DNA of 39,744 nucleotides, from the NCBI GenBank assembly GCA_011389855.1, contig JAABTM010000011.1, forward strand, positions 1 to 39,744. The letters are read 5' to 3'. Below, in pieces: positions 8,178 through 16,085 of this stretch (position 1 is the stretch's first letter; each line of letters opens with the position of its first letter). Source of the stretch: Desulfobacteraceae bacterium (lineage in GTDB: Bacteria > Desulfobacterota > Desulfobacteria > Desulfobacterales > JAABSP01). The notes beneath the pieces are model-generated. The model saw nothing but the letters and a program-made list of their open reading frames with translations. It ran no database searches and had not been told where the DNA came from. Made by a program: the position numbers and the translations under genes.

Positions 8178-8465
8178 CTATTGTAAAGGTTCCATCGCCG
8201 CGGCCTCGCGGCCGGCGATGCGTCCGAACACGATGCATTCCGGCAGCGCGCACCCGCCGAGGCGACTGGCGCCGTGAACGCCCCCGGAAACCTCCCCCGC
8301 GGCAAAGAGACGCGGGATGGGCCGGCCCCGCAGATCGATCACCTGGGCGCTGCCATCGATGCCGAGTCCCCCGGCATACGCTTTCCCCAGGACGCCATCA
8401 TCCAACCGGGGTTTCTGCCGCATCCGGAACACCACATCGGCATGTTCATTGGACACATTGGTCAT
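8178..8465 (-). pseudogene. Flavoprotein (fumarate reductase/FAD oxidoreductase type), C-terminal remnant
   Basis: The 95-residue frame contains GLGIDGSAQVIDLRGRPIP, then LFAAGEVSGGVHGASRLGG and ECIVFGRIAG. This is the classic FAD-binding C-terminus of fumarate reductase/flavocytochrome c-type flavoproteins, in which AGEV-GGVHGANRLGG contacts the flavin. A complete protein would have roughly 450 more residues upstream, but the DNA beyond 8465 (8466-8753) shows no flavoprotein sequence and no other gene. The first about 30 residues (MTNVSNEHADVVFRMRQKPR) do not fit the family well. It ends 19 bp before the DUF2284 remnant; both look like what is left of one lost operon. Confidence 0.7.
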
Positions 8466-8753
8466 TCGGCATCCTTTCGGGTTTGTGTTGTCATCAAAAT
8501 CATTACCATATCAAAAAGCCGATGTAACACAAAAACAAAATCTTTTAGGGTTTCAAGAGCAGCGACGATAACATGTTGTCATGCCGCTTCCACCATGCTA
8601 TTTTGAAATGCGCTGGGAGATGCGATTCAAAGTTCTACAAAGAAAAAGGGGAATCTACGATGATCAGTCGCGTGGTCTTCAACAAGAAATCCAGCCCAAC
8701 ACCCTGTAAACAGGGATAATCGGCCTTTGGTCATCACAAAAAAGGAGGATTTC

Positions 8754-11700
8754 ATGGAAAAGGCAAACAGCAACGTTGGAAGGATTTTGTTTGCAACCGC
8801 GTGCCTGCTGGCAATGGCGGCCTTGATCGGCTGCGGCGGAGGCGGGGGCGATTCCAGTTCCGGCGGACCGGTCGGGGATGACGCGCTGACCGGCGTGTTC
8901 CTGGACAACGCCGTGGAGGGGCTGATGTTCAAAACCCCCACCCAATCCGGCAAAACCGACGAGGACGGTACGTTTTATTACATGGACGGGGAAACCGTGA
9001 CGTTTTCCCTTGGCGGGGCCCGCATTGGACAGGCCCCGGGCGCGCCCATTGTCACCCCCCTGGACCTGTGGGCGGACGCGGCCGGCGCCACCGATCCGCG
9101 GGTCACGCGGGTCTGCCAGTTGTTGCAGGGGCTGGACGACGACGGGGATTTGACCAATGGCATCCACATTTCCGATGGCGTTTCAAAGACCATCGATCTG
9201 TTGGGCTTCAATGAGAACGTGGTCGAAAGATACGATAAATTCAACGATTTTGTCGATGAGATCAAAAAAGCCGAAACGGTGGTGAAACAGTTTTCCCTGC
9301 CTTCGGAGCAGGCGGCGCGGGATCATTTGCGGCAAACCCTGGCCACCTTCGTGCATCCCATTGACGTTGCGGGCAAACCCTCCCGTTTTGTGTCCGCCCA
9401 TCCGGGCGACGCCGTCTGGGACGGCGCGGAAAAAGCCGACGACGCGTTCACCCCGCCGGAAACCGATGACGAGACGGATGGCGGCGACGCGGCCCGGGAA
9501 ATCGAGGAGGCCGACATCATCAAAATCGACGGCGACCGGCTGTTCATCCTCAACCAGTACCGCGGCCTGATCCTATGCGACATCCTGACCCCGGACCGGC
9601 CGGCCATCACCGGACGGCTGCCGCTCACGGGCGAGCCTCTGGAAATGTACATCCGGGACAACCGGGCCTACATCCTGGCCCGGATATACGGCGGACCGGT
9701 TTATGGATACGGCGCTCCCGAAACAACCGACGCCGCCATCGCGCCGCCGTCCCCCGAGGTCCGGAGCCGCGTCTATGTGGTCGATATCGGCGATCCGAAC
9801 CGGCCCAGTCTGGCCGGCCAATTTGATCTCACGGGCGACGTCATCGATTCCCGGATCGTGGGGGATGTTTTATATGTGGTGTATTCGGAAACCTTTTGGT
9901 TCTGGCCCATGCGGGACGATGTATTCGTGGATGGCGTGCCCGAAGCCCCAAACGCCGATTTGCCGGAAGACGGCCCGGACGTGTTTGTGGCCTCTTTTAA
10001 CGTATCCGACCCGGAAGACATCCGGGAAGTGGACCAGGTTCAATTCGACGGCTCGGCCCGGCACATCCACGTCACGGAAACCGCGGTGTTTGTGGCCGGC
10101 GTTGAAGAAGACGCCTGGGGCGGGGACACCCGGATCACGTACGTTGACATCGCCGACCCCAACGGCGCGGTCCGCCGCCGGGGGGACGTCGTGGTGAACG
10201 GTCAAATGGCCGATGAATTCAAAATGGATTTTTACAACGATCATTTGCGGGCCGTCACTTACCTGTGGGAAAACGAAGGGGAAAGCCTGTTGTCCATCAT
10301 CGACGCGTCCAACCCCGACGCTTTGACCGCCGTGGGCGAAATCACCCTGGGCCAGGGCGAGCAATTGTTCGCCACCCGGTTTGACGGCCACAAGGGGTAT
10401 CTGGTTACTTACGAACGGAAAGACCCGCTCTGGGTCCTGGACCTGAGTGATCCCGCCAATCCAAAGGTGGAAGGGGAGCTGATCGTGCCGGGCTGGTCCA
10501 CCCACATCGAGCCGCTGGGCGACCGGCTGGTGGCCCTGGGCGTGGATGACGAGAACGGCTGGAAGGTGGCGGTGTCCCTGTTCGACGTGTCCGACCCGAC
10601 CAATCCCTCGCTGATCAACCGTCTTTCTTTTGGAGAGGAAGACGGATGGAGTCACACCGCCGGCTACAACGATGTCAAAGCCTTTACCGTGCTGGAAGAC
10701 CTGGGGCTGATCCTGCTGCCCTACACGGGAAGCGGCTACGCGGACGGGACCTATCAGACCGACCACCGGCTCCAACTCATCGATTATTCCCCGGAACAAC
10801 TCGTGGAACGCGGCTGGGTGCGCCAGAAAGGCGACGTGTTGCGGGGCCGGGTCCAAGAAGACCGTCTGTTTTCGGTGTCTTCAGACGAACTCCAGGTCAT
10901 CGACGCCGCCGACCGGGACCATCCCCAGGTCACGGCGACCCTGGCCCTTGCCGCCAACATCTCGGATTTCATGCCGCTTGACAACGGCCACGGGGTCCAG
11001 GGCGTGTACGAGGACGCGACGACCTACCGGCTGCAATCCGTTCCCCTGTCCGACCCGGACAGCCTGTCGCCCGTGGGAAGCGTCACGTCAACCGACGCAG
11101 CGGTTGCCGGGCTTTTTGGAAACGGGCATTTCATTTACCTCGCTTCCAACCCATACAACGCCTACCCGGCGGCCATGGATGAAAAAGTTTATGGCGACGG
11201 CGCGACACGGCTGACGGTGTATGATTTTGAAAATCCCGACAATCCGATTCAGCGGGGAAGCATCGACATTTCCGGCGGCAACGTCCGCCCCGTGCCCATG
11301 CCAGCCGACGCTAACGCTGCTGGCGCTGCGGCGATGTATCCTTATTATGGGGGCGCGGATTTGATCCAGGTGAAACCGGACGTGATGGCCCTGATTCAGG
11401 GCGCCTATGATCATGGGTATTACATGGAAAACGGCGAAACAACCGGGCCGCAACTGACCACCATCGATCTGTCCGATCCCGACGCCCCGGCCCAGGCCGC
11501 GCAAACCACCCTTGACGCGCCCGGGGCCACGGCCTGGTTTGCCCGGAACAACATCCTGTATTTCAGCTATCCGGGCGAAAGGGAAACCAACGACGACAAC
11601 CGGACCCTGGCCCGGTACTACCTGGGCCGCGTCGATTTGACCGACCCGGCCAACCCGGCGGTCCTGGCCCCCGTCAACATCCCCGGCGTGTGCGTGGGCA

Positions 11701-12179
11701 TGGAAGGGTTCGGCCCATACATCTACACCATCGACCGCCAGTGGATCCCCAACGGCGGCTGGGAAGTCTCCTTCAACAGTTTGAAACTGGTGGACGGCGA
11801 AGCCTATCTGCTGGACGGGATCACCCTTGAGAACCAGGATCATTTCGCCATAATCGCCGACGGCCTGGCCTGGCTGTCCTCGGCCGGCTACATGCGGGAT
11901 GGCGGCGGACTGACGGTCGTCGATCTCACCGACCCGGAAAACCTGGCGGCCCACAAGCATTCGGTGACGGGGTCCTACCCCCGCGTCATCGGCGCCAGCG
12001 GCGCCAAAGCATTTGTCAACGTCACGGGCGGCACGGCCTGCTACGACGCGTCGGTCCCCGCCGACCTCCGCTTGGACGCCTTCAAAAGCCACGGCGGCTG
12101 GTCCGACCGGATTCGATTTAAAGACGACCGGGCCTATCTGCCCTTGGGGTATTTTGGGGTGTGGGCCAGGGATTTGTAG
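8754..12179 (+). CDS. Large beta-propeller lipoprotein
   Basis: Exported protein of 1141 residues. A signal peptide with lipobox (AALIGC, Cys near residue 27) is followed by a glycine/serine linker, indicating a lipid-anchored envelope protein. Residues about 40-200 form an N-terminal region of the type DNAVEGLMF...GKTDEDGTFYY common in bacterial surface lipoproteins. From about 240 come beta-propeller-like repeats (EEADIIKIDGDRLFILN, RVYVVDIGDPNRP, LWVLDLSDPANPKVEGEL, LQVIDAADRDHPQVT, LTVVDLTDPENL), matching the secreted 'Beta_propel' type. Each repeat pairs an x-V-x-D-h-x-D-P strand with a following strand. The start at 8754 has GGAGG six bases upstream; an in-frame TTG 27 bases earlier is less likely. 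The ligand or partner is unknown. A hairpin follows. Confidence 0.85.
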   Translation: MEKANSNVGRILFATACLLAMAALIGCGGGGGDSSSGGPVGDDALTGVFLDNAVEGLMFKTPTQSGKTDEDGTFYYMDGETVTFSLGGARIGQAPGAPIVTPLDLWADAAGATDPRVTRVCQLLQGLDDDGDLTNGIHISDGVSKTIDLLGFNENVVERYDKFNDFVDEIKKAETVVKQFSLPSEQAARDHLRQTLATFVHPIDVAGKPSRFVSAHPGDAVWDGAEKADDAFTPPETDDETDGGDAAREIEEADIIKIDGDRLFILNQYRGLILCDILTPDRPAITGRLPLTGEPLEMYIRDNRAYILARIYGGPVYGYGAPETTDAAIAPPSPEVRSRVYVVDIGDPNRPSLAGQFDLTGDVIDSRIVGDVLYVVYSETFWFWPMRDDVFVDGVPEAPNADLPEDGPDVFVASFNVSDPEDIREVDQVQFDGSARHIHVTETAVFVAGVEEDAWGGDTRITYVDIADPNGAVRRRGDVVVNGQMADEFKMDFYNDHLRAVTYLWENEGESLLSIIDASNPDALTAVGEITLGQGEQLFATRFDGHKGYLVTYERKDPLWVLDLSDPANPKVEGELIVPGWSTHIEPLGDRLVALGVDDENGWKVAVSLFDVSDPTNPSLINRLSFGEEDGWSHTAGYNDVKAFTVLEDLGLILLPYTGSGYADGTYQTDHRLQLIDYSPEQLVERGWVRQKGDVLRGRVQEDRLFSVSSDELQVIDAADRDHPQVTATLALAANISDFMPLDNGHGVQGVYEDATTYRLQSVPLSDPDSLSPVGSVTSTDAAVAGLFGNGHFIYLASNPYNAYPAAMDEKVYGDGATRLTVYDFENPDNPIQRGSIDISGGNVRPVPMPADANAAGAAAMYPYYGGADLIQVKPDVMALIQGAYDHGYYMENGETTGPQLTTIDLSDPDAPAQAAQTTLDAPGATAWFARNNILYFSYPGERETNDDNRTLARYYLGRVDLTDPANPAVLAPVNIPGVCVGMEGFGPYIYTIDRQWIPNGGWEVSFNSLKLVDGEAYLLDGITLENQDHFAIIADGLAWLSSAGYMRDGGGLTVVDLTDPENLAAHKHSVTGSYPRVIGASGAKAFVNVTGGTACYDASVPADLRLDAFKSHGGWSDRIRFKDDRAYLPLGYFGVWARDL

Positions 12180-12201
12180 AATTTGTGAAATGAGGGCGGG
12201 G

Positions 12202-12225
12202 CGGGCCGCGTTTTGGGGCGGCCCG
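12202..12225 (+). terminator. GC hairpin after the beta-propeller gene
   Basis: CGGGCCGC (12202-12209) pairs perfectly with GCGGCCCG (12218-12225) around an 8-base loop, 23 bp after the stop codon. It has no clear T-run, so termination is plausible rather than certain. Confidence 0.45.
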
Positions 12226-12235
12226 TCATGCGGCC

Positions 12236-12265
12236 TTGACAAGAAAACTTCGAGCGGTTTACCAT
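12236..12265 (+). promoter_or_regulatory. Sigma-70-like promoter for the small exported protein
   Basis: A perfect TTGACA (12236-12241) is followed after 18 bp by TACCAT (12260-12265), four of six matches to the -10 consensus. The start codon at 12320 lies about 48 bases past the expected transcription start, with AGGAGG just before it. Confidence 0.45.
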
Positions 12266-12319
12266 TTTTAATGACAGCTCAAGTTTAATCACCATTGAAG
12301 ATGTTCGAGGAGGTTTAGA

Positions 12320-12838
12320 ATGCATGCAAGAGACTTGGCAAAAAGCCTGACGATTCTGATGAGCGTACTGTGTCTTCTTCTGGTTCCTTCCCTCGCGGAT
12401 GCGTCGGATTACAAGGATTGGATTCCCCTGCTTCCCGACAGCATCGGGGGCCTGAGCAAATCCGGTGATCCGGATGGCGCCAACATGGAGATGAGCGGAC
12501 AATCATGGTCCACGCTTCAGCAACGGTATGCTCAAGACAACGGAAACGACATCGAACTGACGATTGTCGCCGGCGCCATGGCCCCGCAAGTGAGACAGTT
12601 TCAATCCATGCGGAATTTTGACCTGGAAACAGATGAAAAAATCGCCCAAACATTGAAGATCGCCGGCCGGCCGGCGTTTTTCGAACTTTACAAAGGAGGG
12701 GGCAAGGGCACTCTCGGCATCGCGTTGCAGGAAAATGCCGTGATGGCGATCGAAGCCGACGCGGTTGAAAGCAAGGACGGACTGATCTCACTGGCCGACG
12801 ATGTCCCGCTTGAAGACATCGCCGCTCAGATTGACTAG
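12320..12838 (+). CDS. Small exported protein of unknown function
   Basis: Protein of 172 residues with a typical signal peptide (hydrophobic 8-24, likely cleavage after SLADA). The mature part starts DYKDWIPLLPDSIGGLSKSG and has alternating polar/hydrophobic strands (DIELTIVAGA, GTLGIALQENAVMAIEAD) but no cysteines or catalytic motif I can name. The start is firm, with GAGGAGG six bases upstream. The gene has its own candidate promoter and converges with kdsB; a 19-bp duplication at its end separates the two stop codons. Probably a periplasmic protein; I do not recognise the family. Confidence 0.8.
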   Translation: MHARDLAKSLTILMSVLCLLLVPSLADASDYKDWIPLLPDSIGGLSKSGDPDGANMEMSGQSWSTLQQRYAQDNGNDIELTIVAGAMAPQVRQFQSMRNFDLETDEKIAQTLKIAGRPAFFELYKGGGKGTLGIALQENAVMAIEADAVESKDGLISLADDVPLEDIAAQID

Positions 12839-12868
12839 GAACCGGCGTCTTGACTAGGAACCGGCGTC
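12831..12868. repeat. Perfect 19-bp tandem duplication at convergent gene ends
   Basis: TTGACTAGGAACCGGCGTC occurs twice head to tail (12831-12849, 12850-12868). Each copy contains CTAG, which reads TAG on both strands. Copy 1 gives the stop of the exported-protein gene (12836-12838); copy 2 gives the stop of kdsB (12854-12856). With a single copy the two genes would have overlapped at this tetranucleotide. Confidence 0.95.
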
Positions 12869-13609
12869 GCCTTGTCCGGAAAGGATCGCCGCCACCTCCC
12901 GGACATCCCCCGGCCGGTCCACCCCCACGCTTTTGAAATCCGTCTCGACCACGTGGATGGGGATGCCGTTTTCCAGGAGCCGGAGCTGCTCCAGTTTTTC
13001 GGTCCGTTCCAACCGGCCTGTGCCGAGGGAGACAAAAGTCTCCAGGGTTTTCATTCGGAAGGCGTAGATGCCGATGTGGCCGAAAAAATTGCCTCCCTCC
13101 CCGTCCCGGGGATACGGCACCAGGGCCCGGGAAAAATAAAGGGCCCGGCCATCCGCGTCGAAAACCGCCTTCACGAGGTCCGGGTTCCGGGCCTCGTCGG
13201 AGGAAATCCGCACCACGGGGGTGGTCACCATCACCTCGGGCGACGAAAAGGGTTCCAGCAGACGGGTGAGCACCGAGGGTTCCAGAAGCGGTTCGTCCCC
13301 CTGGATGTTGACCACCAGCGCGCCGGCGGGCGCCCGAAGGGCCCGGGCCGCCTCCATGACCCGGTCCGTGCCGCTTTCGTGATCGAAACGGGTCATGACG
13401 CAGGGCACGCCCAGCTCCTCCGCGGCCCACATGACCCGGTCGTCGTCGGTGGCCACCACGACGGATGTCAGCAGGGGGCACCGGCTTGCCCGGTCCCACA
13501 CGTGCCAGAACATGGGTTTGCCCAGGATGTCGGCCAGGGGTTTGCCCGGAAACCGGGTCGATCCGTAACGGGCCGGAATAATGCCGAACGTCGGTGGAAG
13601 TTGCGCCAT
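12854..13609 (-). CDS. kdsB: 3-deoxy-manno-octulosonate cytidylyltransferase (CMP-Kdo synthetase)
   Basis: Cytoplasmic enzyme that activates Kdo with CTP to CMP-Kdo for lipopolysaccharide inner-core synthesis. The 251-residue length is normal for KdsB. Landmarks are IIPARYGSTRFPGKPL (nucleotide-binding loop, about 10-25), VATDDDRV, MTRFDHESGTDRV (family motif), VVNIQGDEPLL, and the late GNFFGHIGIYAFR and TEKLEQLRLLENG, all intact. It is translationally coupled to waaA: the waaA stop TAA overlaps its ATG (TAATG). CMP-Kdo made here is the substrate of WaaA encoded upstream, so the two genes form a functional pair. Confidence 0.96.
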   Translation of the reverse strand: MAQLPPTFGIIPARYGSTRFPGKPLADILGKPMFWHVWDRASRCPLLTSVVVATDDDRVMWAAEELGVPCVMTRFDHESGTDRVMEAARALRAPAGALVVNIQGDEPLLEPSVLTRLLEPFSSPEVMVTTPVVRISSDEARNPDLVKAVFDADGRALYFSRALVPYPRDGEGGNFFGHIGIYAFRMKTLETFVSLGTGRLERTEKLEQLRLLENGIPIHVVETDFKSVGVDRPGDVREVAAILSGQGDAGS

Positions 13610-14889
13610 TAGGGTATCGTCTTTCTTTTCTGACGGTTGAGATAGTCGCGGATGACGGCGCAGGCCCGGTCCGCGCCGCCCTGGCGGCGGCGGACATAGG
13701 CCATCGCCCGATATCGAATCGCTTCGCGGTCGGCGGGATGGGTCAAATCTTTCAGAAGAGTCGCCGCCACGCCGGCGGCGTCCGGCCGGACCCGCACCAG
13801 CCCGTTATCGACAACCTCCCGGCCGACCCACGCGAAATTCTCCCAGGAAGGGCCGATGGCCGGCCTCACCCCCGCCATGAGGGGCTCCAGCACGTTCTGA
13901 CCGCCCAGCGGCGCGAGGCTCCCGCCCACAAAAGCGGCCGAGGCCCGCTCGTAGGCCGCGAACAGTTCGCCGAAGACATCCCAGAGGAGGACGGTTCCGG
14001 GCCGAACCGGGTCCCGGGTCGCCGACCGCAACCGCCAGGGAACCCCCATCCGGTCCAGGACCGCCTGCCAGTCCGGGATCCGCTCCATGTGCCGGGGAAA
14101 GAGCCCGATCACCGCCCGGGGACAGTCCCGAACGAGCCGGCCGACGATCTCCGCCGCCGGCCCTTCCTCCTCACGCCGCACCGAACCGAGCACCGCGAAG
14201 GGGACGGCTTCCGGAATCGCCGACGCCGCCGACGAGGCCCCGCCGGCGACCGGGACCGCGACCCGGTCGAACTTCATGTTGTCCATCACCGACACCCGGT
14301 CGGCCCCGAACAACCGGGAAAACCGGTTCGCGTCGCTTTGGGAAATGGCCAGAACCCGGTCCGGGGCCAGGGATCGCCAGATGGCGGGCCAGATCCGGTA
14401 CCGTTTCAGGCTCCGCTCGGTCATCCGGCCGTTGACGATCAGGACGGCATGGCCCCGCCGCTTCAGGGCATACAACAGTCCGGGCCAGATCTCCGATTCC
14501 AGCAGCACGACTGCTTTGGGGTTCACGGCCCGCACCGCCCGGTCCATGACGGCGGGATGATCGAAGGGGAAATAGGCCGTGGAGACCGACAATCGGTCGC
14601 CATCCCCCGACGACGCCCCTGCGAATCCCTCCAGAATCTCCATCCCCTGCCGGGTGTTGGCGGTGGCCAGGGTCCGTGGAAGCCCATCCGCCCCTATCCG
14701 GGAAAGGAGCTGGACCGCCAGATACGATTCCCCGGCCGATGCCCCCTGAATCCACAGGTCGGCCCCGCCGGACGGCCAATCCTTTAAAATCCGCTGCTCG
14801 AATCCTTCCTGCAAGCGGGGATTCCGGGCCAGAAAAGGCATGGCGAGCCGCCACCCCAGACCGTAAAGCCGAAACGCGGCTCTTTCCAT
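13609..14889 (-). CDS. waaA: Kdo transferase (3-deoxy-D-manno-octulosonic acid transferase)
   Basis: Membrane-associated glycosyltransferase of 426 residues that adds Kdo from CMP-Kdo to lipid A precursor. Characteristic stretches are WIQGASAGE near the N-terminus (the conserved G-A-S-x-GE), TTANTRQGMEI-like ATANTRQGMEILEG, the DHPAVMDRAVRAVNPKAVVLLESEIWPGLL segment, NGRMTERSLKRYR, and, in the C-terminal half, FVGGSLAPLGGQNVLEPL and GPSWENF, which are diagnostic for WaaA/KdtA. ATG 14889 is preferred, with GGTGG upstream; a TTG six bases earlier is possible. The stop overlaps the kdsB start. A 27-codon open frame with a good ribosome binding site ends two bases before this ATG and may couple its translation. 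Confidence 0.95.
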   Translation of the reverse strand: MERAAFRLYGLGWRLAMPFLARNPRLQEGFEQRILKDWPSGGADLWIQGASAGESYLAVQLLSRIGADGLPRTLATANTRQGMEILEGFAGASSGDGDRLSVSTAYFPFDHPAVMDRAVRAVNPKAVVLLESEIWPGLLYALKRRGHAVLIVNGRMTERSLKRYRIWPAIWRSLAPDRVLAISQSDANRFSRLFGADRVSVMDNMKFDRVAVPVAGGASSAASAIPEAVPFAVLGSVRREEEGPAAEIVGRLVRDCPRAVIGLFPRHMERIPDWQAVLDRMGVPWRLRSATRDPVRPGTVLLWDVFGELFAAYERASAAFVGGSLAPLGGQNVLEPLMAGVRPAIGPSWENFAWVGREVVDNGLVRVRPDAAGVAATLLKDLTHPADREAIRYRAMAYVRRRQGGADRACAVIRDYLNRQKRKTIP

Positions 14890-14891
14890 TA

Positions 14892-14975
14892 TCAATCCAC
14901 CCGACCGGCGCCGATCAGCCGCTCATCGACCCATTTTCGGACTTCGGGGGCCAGCCATCGGATATGTCGGTTCAT
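14892..14975 (-). CDS. Possible 27-residue leader peptide coupled to waaA
   Basis: ATG 14975 is preceded by GGAGG at six-base spacing and opens a 27-codon frame (MNRHIRWLAPEVRKWVDERL...) ending in TGA just two bases before the waaA ATG. The peptide is basic and would be amphipathic. It could be a translated upstream frame that couples ribosomes onto waaA, or the shrunken start of a lost gene. No homologue is recognised, and the length alone could be chance. Confidence 0.35.
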   Translation of the reverse strand: MNRHIRWLAPEVRKWVDERLIGAGRVD

Positions 14976-15046
14976 CGTGCGCCTCCGGTTCTCGTTCAGA
15001 CCGGATCATTACAGAAAAAAGGCGCCGACCACAAGGGAAAATCGTC

Positions 15047-15074
15047 TTGCCTTTTCGGCGGATTCTGATAATCT
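15047..15074 (+). promoter_or_regulatory. Candidate promoter for argF
   Basis: TTGCCT (15047-15052), a 16-bp spacer and TAATCT (15069-15074) give four of six matches in each box. The start codon follows 42 bases later. No ARG box is evident. Weak support. Confidence 0.3.
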
Positions 15075-15115
15075 TTCCCCTTTTCTTCAAACGATTCGGA
15101 TTCGGGAGGATCCCT

Positions 15116-16051
15116 ATGGACATCGAACACTCATCCCTGGCGGGCAAGAACCTCATCGCCATCCACGACCTGTTCCTGTCGGAGCTGGACCTCATCTTCG
15201 ATACCACGGCCAAACTCAAATCGGTCGGACGGCCCCTGGACGTCCTCAAGGGCAAGACCCTGGCCATGATCTTTGAAAAATCATCCACCCGGACCCGGGT
15301 CTCTTTCGAGGTGGGAATGTATCAGCTCGGCGGCGCGGCCCTGTTCCTGAACACCAGCGATCTACAGTTGGGACGCGGCGAGACCATCGCGGACACGGCC
15401 CGGGTCCTGTCCCGGTACGTGGACGGCATCATGGCCCGGACCTTCGCCCACCAGACCGTGGTGGATCTGGCCGAAAACGCGACCGTGCCGGTGATCAACG
15501 GCCTCACCGACCTCCTTCACCCCTGCCAGGCACTGGCGGACCTTTTCACCATTATGGAAAAGAAAGGCAAGCTGGCCGGACGGAAGCTCGCTTTCGTGGG
15601 CGACGGCAACAACGTGGCCCATTCCCTGATGGTCGCCTGCGCCAAAATGGGGATGCACTTCACCCTGGGATGCCCGGAAGGGTATGAGCCCAACGCGGCG
15701 GTGGTGGCCCAGGCCAGGGAAGACGCCGAGGAGACCGGCAGCGAAATCCGGATTCTCAACGACCCCGTCGCCGCTGCGGCCGATGCCGACGCCATCTACG
15801 CCGACGTCTGGACCAGCATGGGCCAGGAGGCGGAAAAAGCCGAACGCCTTGCCAAATTCGCCCCCTACCAGATCAACAGCGACCTCGCGGCCCACGCCAA
15901 ACCCGACCATTTGATCATGCACTGCCTCCCCGCCCATAGGGGCGAAGAGATCACCGACGAGGTGCTCGACGGGCCCCATTCAGTGGTGCTGGACGAAGCG
16001 GAGAACCGGCTGCATGTTCAGAAGGCGATCATGGCGTTGACGATGATCTGA
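15116..16051 (+). CDS. argF: Ornithine carbamoyltransferase
   Basis: Cytoplasmic arginine-biosynthesis enzyme that makes citrulline from ornithine and carbamoyl phosphate. The 311-residue length is normal. The carbamoyl-phosphate loop is SSTRTRVSFEVG (near residue 50), followed by HPCQALADLFT, the ornithine-side DVWTSMGQE and the catalytic HCLPAHRGEE. All are intact and the family signature FEKSSTRTR is exact. ATG 15116 is supported by GGGAGG six bases upstream; the frame extends 23 codons further without a ribosome binding site. It converges with the cyanophycin operon, whose polymer contains arginine. That makes a metabolic link plausible although the genes are on opposite strands. Confidence 0.96.
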   Translation: MDIEHSSLAGKNLIAIHDLFLSELDLIFDTTAKLKSVGRPLDVLKGKTLAMIFEKSSTRTRVSFEVGMYQLGGAALFLNTSDLQLGRGETIADTARVLSRYVDGIMARTFAHQTVVDLAENATVPVINGLTDLLHPCQALADLFTIMEKKGKLAGRKLAFVGDGNNVAHSLMVACAKMGMHFTLGCPEGYEPNAAVVAQAREDAEETGSEIRILNDPVAAAADADAIYADVWTSMGQEAEKAERLAKFAPYQINSDLAAHAKPDHLIMHCLPAHRGEEITDEVLDGPHSVVLDEAENRLHVQKAIMALTMI

Positions 16052-16085
16052 ACCATCCCCCGGCGTCATCCGGCGAGAGACGACC

